Source: Leptospira chreensis
Lineage (GTDB): Bacteria; Spirochaetota; Leptospiria; Leptospirales; Leptospiraceae
Assembly: GCF_016919165.1 (NCBI RefSeq)
Contig: NZ_JAFFPS010000008.1
Location: 181,805-245,804 of the forward strand
Reading direction: 5' to 3'
Length of the DNA stretch: 64,000 nucleotides
A program made the translations under genes and the position numbers. The notes beneath the pieces are model-generated. The model searched no databases. It was not told the origin of the DNA and saw nothing but the letters and a program-made list of their open reading frames with translations. This document shows, piece by piece, positions 57,872 to 64,000 of this stretch (position 1 is the stretch's first letter; the number at the start of each line of letters is the position of its first letter).

Positions 57872-58816
57872 GTGTCAGAATCTCCTCATATTCCCGTACT
57901 TCCGAGCGAAGTCATCGATTTACTCAAAAAAACGGAGTCCTCCGACCCTCAGTGGTTCCTAGATGGAACTGCCGGTGAAGGTGGTCATTCCAAACTGATT
58001 TTACAAACATTTCCCAATGCTCGTCTGATTCTGATCGATCGTGATGCCATCATGTTAGAACGAGCGAAAAAAGAAATCCTGTCTGTGATTGGATCTCTAG
58101 ACCGCGTTCATCCCTTCCAAATGAATTTTTCCGAAGTGGACAAAGAACTTTTAGATTCGATTGAATGTCCAGGCCTTGACGGCGCCCTTGTGGATCTCGG
58201 AGTTTCCCTCTTTCATTTTCTACATTCGGGAAGGGGATTTACCTTTAAAAATGACGAGCCACTCGATATGCGACTCGAACCTCAAGTGGGCAGGAAAACT
58301 GCCGCAGATGTTGTGAACTACAGCACAGTCCTCCATTTAAAAAAAGTGTTTTGGGAATACGGAGAAGAACGTTGGGCTTTAAAAGTTGCAAATAACATTG
58401 TACAGTCGAGACAGAAAAAGAAATTCGAAACCAATACTGATCTTGTGAAACTTGTGGAATCGTCCATTCCGAGAAAGTTTTGGCCCAAAGAATCCCATCC
58501 GGCTACTCGGATTTTCCAGGCCCTTCGGATTGAGGTCAACGAAGAACTGTTACATGCTGAAAAAGGAATCAGGGCACTTTCCGATGTTTTAAAAATTGGG
58601 GGAGTCCTTACCTGTATTTCTTTCCATTCTTTGGAAGACCGAATTGTAAAATGGACTTTTCGCGATCTAAAAACAACAGACCAGTTTGAAATCCTCACCA
58701 AAAAACCCATCCTGCCTACGGACACAGAAATCCGGGAAAACAGAGCCTCTCGTTCTGCAAAATTACGAGGCATTCAAAAGATAGAACCGATATTGAATAA
58801 GAGATGGGAAAGGTGA
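57872..58816 (+). CDS. rsmH: 16S rRNA (cytosine-1402-N4)-methyltransferase
   Basis: A 314-residue MraW-family enzyme that modifies C1402 in the ribosomal P-site region. It has the characteristic [13 protein letters not shown] opening, [17 protein letters not shown] (SAM site), [25 protein letters not shown], and [13 protein letters not shown] near the end. It starts at GTG. First gene of the division/cell-wall cluster; its 3' end overlaps the ftsL-like gene by 13 bases. Confidence 0.96.
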   Translation: MSESPHIPVLPSEVIDLLKKTESSDPQWFLDGTAGEGGHSKLILQTFPNARLILIDRDAIMLERAKKEILSVIGSLDRVHPFQMNFSEVDKELLDSIECPGLDGALVDLGVSLFHFLHSGRGFTFKNDEPLDMRLEPQVGRKTAADVVNYSTVLHLKKVFWEYGEERWALKVANNIVQSRQKKKFETNTDLVKLVESSIPRKFWPKESHPATRIFQALRIEVNEELLHAEKGIRALSDVLKIGGVLTCISFHSLEDRIVKWTFRDLKTTDQFEILTKKPILPTDTEIRENRASRSAKLRGIQKIEPILNKRWER

Positions 58817-59160
58817 AAGGAAACATTCGTAACATTCCAGACCAAATTTTGGGTTTTCTTTCGCCCTTAAAACCTCTGGTGGTTTTATTTCCCTTCCTTA
58901 TTTTTTTTTATTCCATCGTTTGGCAAGGCCTTACCAAGGCAAAACTCACGAGACAAATCCACGAACGAACTTCCACCAAAGAAGAACTAAAACGTAAAAA
59001 CGATGAGCTAAAAATCGGAATTGTCGCTTATACTTCCGCAGAACGAATTGAAACTCTCTACCGTAGAACCTACCAATTCCTTCCCATCAGTTTGGGAAAC
59101 CGAACGGTCACCATCGAGCTTCCTCCCATCCCGGAAGCGGGACTTACAGAAAAACAATGA
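58804..59160 (+). CDS. FtsL-like septal protein
   Basis: A 118-residue bitopic protein. One membrane helix ([16 protein letters not shown], residues ~25-41) is followed by a short coiled coil ([19 protein letters not shown]) and a small polar tail. Sequence alone does not prove FtsL, which is poorly conserved, but size, topology and position between rsmH and murE are exactly those of ftsL. It overlaps rsmH upstream and murE downstream (ATGA). Confidence 0.6.
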   Translation: MGKVKGNIRNIPDQILGFLSPLKPLVVLFPFLIFFYSIVWQGLTKAKLTRQIHERTSTKEELKRKNDELKIGIVAYTSAERIETLYRRTYQFLPISLGNRTVTIELPPIPEAGLTEKQ

Positions 59161-60683
59161 AACTATCAGAACTCATCAAACGGATTCCCGAAGTAAAACT
59201 CATCAAAGGGGAAACCTCTCTCGAAGTGGGTTATATCTGGGGAGACAGTCGCAAATTAAACAAAGATGATATCTTTGTTTTACCAGAAGACAGTTCTGAA
59301 AGACAAGAGTCCTTTTTGAAAATGGCAAATGAACTCGGATCCAAAGTGGTTCTTGTATCCAAACGTGATTTGAAACTAAAAGGTTTGGAACTCTTTTCGG
59401 CAATCTTGGAAACAGAAGATGCTGTGGGAGAAGCCCATGGTAAAATCGCCTGCCTTCTTGCCGGAAATCCGGCTAAAAAAATGAAACTTGTTGCCATTAC
59501 GGGAACGAATGGCAAAACTTCTTTGACCTTTATCCTTTTCCACCTAGCAAGAAAAGTTGGTAAAAACGCAGCCCTTATTGGAACCGTACAAATCCAAATT
59601 ATGGATCGGATTTTGGAATCGGGTTATACCACACCGGACGCCTCCTCACTCAATCTCCTACTCAAACAAATGTTAGAAGAAGGAATTGAATATGTATTTA
59701 TCGAGATGAGTAGTCATGGATTGAAACTAGGACGAGTGGCGGGCCTTGAAATCACTTGTGCTGGATTTACAAACCTAACCCAAGACCATTTGGATTTTCA
59801 TTCGAATATGGACGACTATTTCGAAAGTAAGTTTAAAATTTTTCAACTCTTAGAACAATCTTCTGTAAAGAATAAATTTGGACTCGTGGCAGGGGATGTT
59901 CCTTTTGGATCTGCGATGATCAAAAGAATTTCTGATGCCAAATTAAAATCACCAATTTATATTTTTGGAAAGTCTGGAGAATTCAATTATTCCAATACAA
60001 AACTTTCTCTTTTGAATAGCGAATACCGGTTTCATAAAAAAGCAAAAAATCTCCCTTTCATTGAAGTGCGTAGTATCAAAACAAACTTACTGGGAAATTT
60101 CAATGTCTTCAATACTTCCTTCGCCCTAGCCATTGCTTATGAATTGGGATTTCCTTGGGAAGAAGTGATCTCTTGTTTGGAAAAAATTCCCACGGTTCCT
60201 GGTCGTTTTCATGTGGTTCCTTTTCCCGATCGTTCCCGGATTGCCGTTGTGGACTATGCCCACACTCCTGATGCCTTAGAAAATATCTTAAAAAGCTGTG
60301 TGGAAATTGCTCCCAAACAACTCATTTGTTTGTTTGGTTGTGGGGGAGATCGTGACCGCACCAAACGACCGCAGATGGCTCGTATTGCCGAAACCTTTGC
60401 CGATTTTGTCATTCTCACTTCCGATAACCCAAGAACCGAATCTCCCGAATCCATTTTGGATGAAATTGAATCCGGATTTTCTCGCGGATTCCAAAGGTAC
60501 GAAAAGATCACAGACCGACGGGTTGCGATCCAAAGGGCTGTAGGCCTCCTCGAACGGGATGGAATTTTGGTCGTTGCCGGAAAAGGCCACGAAACCTACC
60601 AAATCATTGGGAAAGAAAAAACGAAATTTATAGACTTTGAAGAGATAGAGAAGGCTTTTCAAAATTTGGATTTTAGTCGATAG
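59157..60683 (+). CDS. murE: UDP-N-acetylmuramoyl-tripeptide synthetase, meso-DAP type
   Basis: A 508-residue Mur ligase adding the third amino acid to UDP-MurNAc-L-Ala-D-Glu. The P-loop is ITGTNGKTS at ~115-122. [10 protein letters not shown] and EMSSHGL are family blocks. The DNPR motif ([10 protein letters not shown]), which recognises the free end of meso-diaminopimelate, indicates a DAP peptidoglycan. It overlaps the ftsL-like gene and precedes mraY by 10 bases; murF is not in between. Confidence 0.95.
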   Translation: MKLSELIKRIPEVKLIKGETSLEVGYIWGDSRKLNKDDIFVLPEDSSERQESFLKMANELGSKVVLVSKRDLKLKGLELFSAILETEDAVGEAHGKIACLLAGNPAKKMKLVAITGTNGKTSLTFILFHLARKVGKNAALIGTVQIQIMDRILESGYTTPDASSLNLLLKQMLEEGIEYVFIEMSSHGLKLGRVAGLEITCAGFTNLTQDHLDFHSNMDDYFESKFKIFQLLEQSSVKNKFGLVAGDVPFGSAMIKRISDAKLKSPIYIFGKSGEFNYSNTKLSLLNSEYRFHKKAKNLPFIEVRSIKTNLLGNFNVFNTSFALAIAYELGFPWEEVISCLEKIPTVPGRFHVVPFPDRSRIAVVDYAHTPDALENILKSCVEIAPKQLICLFGCGGDRDRTKRPQMARIAETFADFVILTSDNPRTESPESILDEIESGFSRGFQRYEKITDRRVAIQRAVGLLERDGILVVAGKGHETYQIIGKEKTKFIDFEEIEKAFQNLDFSR

Positions 60684-60693
60684 GGGATATAGA

Positions 60694-61806
60694 ATGTTTC
60701 AGTGGATTTATGAATCGTTTGGAAACGATTATGGTTTCCTAAGAGTTTTTAGTTATGTTACCCTTCGTGCGATGATGGCGGGCCTGACTTCTATGTTCAT
60801 CACTTTTCTTTTTGGAAAGGCATTGATTTCTTTTCTTCTGTCTTTGAAGTTTCGAGAATCGGTTCGTAACGATGGTCCCCAGTCCCATGCTGCCAAATCA
60901 GGAACTCCGACTATGGGAGGTCTCATTATGATCCTCTCTCTTACCGTCTCCACTCTGTTATGGGGAAATTTACGGAACTTAAATGTTTTGTTACTTCTTG
61001 TATCTGCCATTCTATTTGCAGGACTTGGATTTACAGATGACTACATGAAGTCGGTAAAAAAAATCAAAGGAGGAATGAGAGCGAGAACCAAATTTCTTGT
61101 GACCATCTTCTTTGCTGTATCCATTACCACTATTTACTTTTACTTTACAGGTAAGTCCAACTTGATCGCCACCAAAGGGGTTGTCTTTACTATCACGGAT
61201 TTATTTTTACCCTTTGTCAAAGGACCTGTTTGGAATTTAGGATTTTTAGCCGTTCCTTTTGCGATTATTGTTTTAATTGGAAGTTCTCATGCAGTGAATC
61301 TTACTGATGGACTGGATGGACTTGCTTCGGGAACGGTTGTGATTGCCACGGCTACATTTGCTCTCATTTCTTATGTATCGGGAACTCCATCAGCGGCGAA
61401 TTATTTACACATTCCTTACCTTCCAGGTTCGCATGAGTATGCTGTTTTTTTGGCAGGGCTTTCTGGGGCTTTACTCGGATTTTTATGGTTCAATTGCCAT
61501 CCTGCCCAAGTTTTTATGGGGGATACTGGTTCCTTATTTCTTGGATCCACCCTTGGTCTTGTTGCGATTATGCTAAAAAAAGAAATCCTTCTTGTGATCC
61601 TTGGGGGAATCTTTGTGGCGGAAGCCGTGAGTGTAATCTTACAAGTGGGTTCTTTCAAGCTTACGGGAAAACGAATCTTTAAGATGGCTCCACTCCACCA
61701 CCATTTTGAATTGTCAGGTTGGTCCGAGGAAAAAGTCGTGATCCGGTTTTGGATCATTGGAATCATCCTTGCCATCATTACCTTGTCTACACTGAAGATC
61801 CAATAA
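60694..61806 (+). CDS. mraY: phospho-MurNAc-pentapeptide transferase
   Basis: A 370-residue ten-helix enzyme making lipid I on undecaprenyl phosphate. It has GTPTMGGLI, the catalytic FTDDYMKS Asp pair, [10 protein letters not shown], and the cytoplasmic [11 protein letters not shown] loop near the C-terminus. The start ATG has AGGGG seven bases upstream. A 28-base gap follows, then ftsW; murD is not between them. Confidence 0.96.
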   Translation: MFQWIYESFGNDYGFLRVFSYVTLRAMMAGLTSMFITFLFGKALISFLLSLKFRESVRNDGPQSHAAKSGTPTMGGLIMILSLTVSTLLWGNLRNLNVLLLLVSAILFAGLGFTDDYMKSVKKIKGGMRARTKFLVTIFFAVSITTIYFYFTGKSNLIATKGVVFTITDLFLPFVKGPVWNLGFLAVPFAIIVLIGSSHAVNLTDGLDGLASGTVVIATATFALISYVSGTPSAANYLHIPYLPGSHEYAVFLAGLSGALLGFLWFNCHPAQVFMGDTGSLFLGSTLGLVAIMLKKEILLVILGGIFVAEAVSVILQVGSFKLTGKRIFKMAPLHHHFELSGWSEEKVVIRFWIIGIILAIITLSTLKIQ

Positions 61807-61834
61807 CCGACCATCTCCACACAAAACGACAGTT

Positions 61835-62983
61835 ATGCAAATCTACAGGTCAATACAAAACCTCTTTCGCTTTGGGAACTCGAGGTTTGATGGACCGGTG
61901 TTATATGGAATTTTTTTACTCTTTGGAATGGGGGTTGTCATTATGTACAGTGCCTCCGTCATTCCCGCCGAACGAGAGTTTTCCGATTCAAATTATTATC
62001 TAAACAAACAACTCATTTGGGGAATGCTTGGGATTTTTAGCTTTTTAGTTTTTAGCCAAATTCCATACCAATTTTTGGTACGATGGTCCTTTGTATTTTC
62101 TGTTTTTAGTTTGTTATTACTGATCTCTGTTTTTATCCCTGGGCTTGGAAAGTCAGTGGGAACCAGTTACGGAAGGAGTTTCAATCGTTGGATCCAAATT
62201 GGAGGAATCCAAATCCAACCCTCTGAATTTTCCAAGATCAGTATTTTACTTTTTTCCTCTTATTTCTTTTACAATTTCGATTTTAAAAAAGTAAGATGGG
62301 ATCGAAAGAAGATCGTATCTGTCTTATTAATTTTTGCTACTTTAGTTCTCATTGTGATCGAACCTGCGTTTGGAACGACCATCGAACTCCTTCTGGTTTT
62401 ATTTTTCTTTGTTCTGCTGGCAGGATTTCCGATGAAACGTCTTTTCATTTTAGGAGCTTCGGTTTTACCCCTCCTTGTGGTTCTTGTGACTCAAGTAGGA
62501 TATCGCAAAAAACGATTGGAGATTTGGCTTGATCCATATAAATTTCGGTTTGATGAAGGCCACCAGCTTGTTACCAGTTTTCGAGCTTTCTTTGATGGCG
62601 GAAGTTTTGGTCGTCCCGTAGGTTCCGGTTATGCCCACAGGTATTTGGCCTATAGTCACACTGACTTTGTTATGGCTTCTTTTGTTGAGGATTTTGGATT
62701 TTTGGGATTTCTATTATTCCTATTCGTTGTGATTTTTCTTTTTGTTCGGATCTACTTTTTACTCCAACGTACAAAAGACAAACTCGGGTTCTTCTTGGGT
62801 TCGGGGATTCTCATTCTATTTGGTTTCCAAACCATTTTGAATCTTTTTGTTGTGACTGGGATTGTTCCCGTGACAGGAATTTCCCTTCCTTTCTTAAGTT
62901 ATGGAGGATCTTCCCTCATAACAATTTTTATCCTATTCGGAATTCTTGCCAACATCACGAGTAAAGAGAATTTGGTATTATGA
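61835..62983 (+). CDS. ftsW: SEDS-family peptidoglycan glycosyltransferase FtsW
   Basis: A 382-residue polytopic SEDS protein. GMGVVIMYSAS in helix one, GRSFNRWIQIGGIQIQPSEF, and the C-terminal PVTGISLPFLSYGGSSL are diagnostic. FtsW rather than RodA is inferred from its place between mraY and murG. It works with a class B penicillin-binding protein, which is not encoded in this cluster. The stop overlaps murG by four bases (ATGA). Confidence 0.93.
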   Translation: MQIYRSIQNLFRFGNSRFDGPVLYGIFLLFGMGVVIMYSASVIPAEREFSDSNYYLNKQLIWGMLGIFSFLVFSQIPYQFLVRWSFVFSVFSLLLLISVFIPGLGKSVGTSYGRSFNRWIQIGGIQIQPSEFSKISILLFSSYFFYNFDFKKVRWDRKKIVSVLLIFATLVLIVIEPAFGTTIELLLVLFFFVLLAGFPMKRLFILGASVLPLLVVLVTQVGYRKKRLEIWLDPYKFRFDEGHQLVTSFRAFFDGGSFGRPVGSGYAHRYLAYSHTDFVMASFVEDFGFLGFLLFLFVVIFLFVRIYFLLQRTKDKLGFFLGSGILILFGFQTILNLFVVTGIVPVTGISLPFLSYGGSSLITIFILFGILANITSKENLVL

Positions 62984-63450
62984 GTGGATCTGTTTTAATT
63001 GCAGCCGGAGGAACCGGTGGTCATATATCTCCCGGAGTGGCACTTGCCGAAGTTTTGGCAGAAAAGATATCCACCTTTGGATTTGATGCGGTCTATCTGC
63101 ATTCACTTGTGCGGAACAAAGACAATCCCGATCTTTTAAATCCACCATGCACTGTACTTTGGCATAATGTGCCTCAGTTAGGCGGCCTAAGAACAATTGT
63201 TTATCCTTTTTTATTTGTTTTTCCTTTCTTAAAAACCATCCTCCTTTTTCGTAAATTGAAAGTCCGTGCTGTGATTGGAATGGGTGGGTATTCGAGCCTT
63301 CCATCCATCCTCTATGCAATTCTATTTAGAAAACAACTCTATCTCTGTGAACAAAACTGTGTCCCAGGAAAAATCACTCGTATCTTTAGTCGGTTTTCTA
63401 AAAAGATTGCCTTTAGTTTTCCTTTGGCTGAAGAATATACCCTTGTGGGA
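62980..63450 (+). pseudogene. murG: murG, N-terminal 157 codons, broken by inversion junction
   Basis: UDP-GlcNAc:lipid I transferase that makes lipid II. Residues 1-157 are normal: IAAGGTGGHISPGVALAE (lipid/phosphate loop) and VIGMGGYSSLPSILYAIL. The frame then crosses base 63450 into unrelated codons and stops at 63468 after SSDVE. The missing continuation is found on the opposite strand directly to the right. MurG is essential, so a real chromosome must carry an intact copy; this looks like an assembly or amplification fold-back rather than a natural pseudogene. Confidence 0.9.
63374..63450 (+). repeat. left arm of 77-bp perfect inverted repeat
   Basis: Identical to the reverse complement of 63924-64000, with a 473-base spacer. 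It encodes the MurG stretch RIFSRFSKKIAFSF onward to TLVG. It is the native copy, because the coding frame runs into it from the murG start. Confidence 0.95.
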
Positions 63451-63923
63451 TCATCCGATGTGGAGTGAATGGTCACCGCTGCGCCTTGGGATTCGATATA
63501 ATTGGCATTTTCTTTTTGATGGTTGTCTGCGGCATAAGGATAGGGAATGAGAACCATCGGAAGTCCAAAAACTAAACATTCGGCAAGGACTCCGGCACCA
63601 GATCTTGCCACAACGATATTGGCCCATTCGTAATTGGGTTTCATATCATTGGCATAAGAAATAATTTCTGCATTCCCAACGGATTTGCTTTTTGTTTCTT
63701 CGTATAACGAAGTACCAGTGAGAAGGCGAAATTTATATTTCGATGCAATCTCTGGATTCTCCATTGTTTTGAGAATCATTTGGTTTAATTGTCTGGCTCC
63801 TTGGGACCCACCTAATACCAACACATTGACTGTATTCTTTTTTCCTTCATGAAGGTTTTCGTTTTGGCGGATGTTTAAGGTTTCAGGAATCACACGTTTG
63901 CGGATGGGGTTTCCAATCGTCTT
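63451..63923 (-). pseudogene. murG: murG, middle/C-terminal part in inverted orientation
   Basis: Read right to left this continues the plus-strand fragment in frame: after ...YTLVG comes KTIGNPIRKRV. Then follow VLVLGGSQGARQLNQ, NIVVARSGAGVLAE and GLPMVLIPYPYAADNHQ, the UDP-GlcNAc-binding half of MurG. It covers about 157 residues, up to IHSTSDD at the junction. Roughly the last 50 residues of a normal MurG are not present anywhere in the window. The segment is flanked by the two 77-base arms of an inverted repeat. Confidence 0.88.
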
Positions 63924-64000
63924 TCCCACAAGGGTATATTCTTCAGCCAAAGGAAAACTAAAGGCAATCTTTTTAGAAAACCGACTAAAGATACGAGTGA
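63924..64000 (-). repeat. right arm of inverted repeat, cut by window end
   Basis: Exact reverse complement of 63374-63450. The arm reaches the last base of the window, so its true length is unknown. If a fold-back, the next bases outside should be the reverse complement of 63373 and lower. Confidence 0.95.

Noticed and set aside
57844..57872. TTGACA at 57844 as the -35 box of rsmH
   Set aside because: At normal spacing the -10 box would fall on the start codon and reads TAACAG, a poor match; it may be chance in A/T-rich sequence.
63451..63923. murG as a phase-variable invertible switch
   Set aside because: The repeat arms are murG coding sequence, the inverted form lacks the gene's last ~50 codons in both orientations, no recombinase is nearby, and the gene is essential. 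A fold-back artefact explains all observations with fewer assumptions.

Overview
The window reads as a stretch of chromosome from a Leptospira, most likely one of the saprophytic (L. biflexa-like) species. The grounds are a moderate, near-40% G+C by eye, a partial Leptospira-type DUF1574-like gene, several SpoIIE-type phosphatases with sensor domains, a spirochaete-style lipobox (FFFGC), futalosine-pathway menaquinone genes, DAP-type MurE, and many short or TTG/GTG-started overlapping genes. This is inferred from gene families, not from a database match. Coding density is very high. No gene-free stretch exceeds about 170 bases except the rearranged right end, and no rRNA, tRNA, IS element, prophage or CRISPR array was seen.

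Layout. 1-6.4 kb: a DUF1574-like partial gene, a degenerate membrane J-domain protein, miaB and an LptF/LptG permease, plus two unrecognised genes. 6.4-17.4 kb: mgsA, an SRPBCC protein, and two minus-strand envelope operons (NHL/VWA-like plus TPR/TolB-like; LysM-FecR plus Ig-like plus SpoIIE phosphatase) around prfC. 17.4-23.7 kb: an ETF:menaquinone-type oxidoreductase, mqnC, a diguanylate cyclase, a GerMN protein and a HAD phosphatase. 23.7-26.6 kb: a tightly overlapping three-gene operon of lysine 2,3-aminomutase-like radical SAM enzyme, ATP-grasp ligase and heme-oxygenase-like diiron-type protein. This is the best candidate here for an undescribed pathway. 26.6-29.7 kb: bfr, a THUMP RNA methyltransferase with an apparent AUA start, an N-acetylglutamate synthase-like protein and a DCC thiol oxidoreductase.

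29.8-39.6 kb: thiolase-like, GT9, aminopeptidase P, MarR, crotonase, M20 peptidase, TolC and a DUF255 protein. 39.6-46.5 kb is a housekeeping block on the minus strand: rplU-prp-rpmA, terminator, obgE-proB-proA-nadD-yqeK-LCP-rsfS. 46.6-57.8 kb: typA, an AsmA-like protein, an outer-membrane barrel, a GAF-SpoIIE-TPR phosphatase with a strongly structured leader, amt, a lipoprotein, mqnA, cheR and a HIT protein. 57.9-63.5 kb: a division/cell-wall cluster rsmH-ftsL-murE-mraY-ftsW-murG.

The right end is anomalous. murG runs normally for 157 codons. Then, at 63450/63451, the sequence switches to the reverse complement of the rest of murG, and from 63924 it retraces the last 77 bases already read. 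A fold-back assembly or amplification chimera is the simplest explanation, so sequence right of 63450 should not be trusted as chromosome structure until checked.
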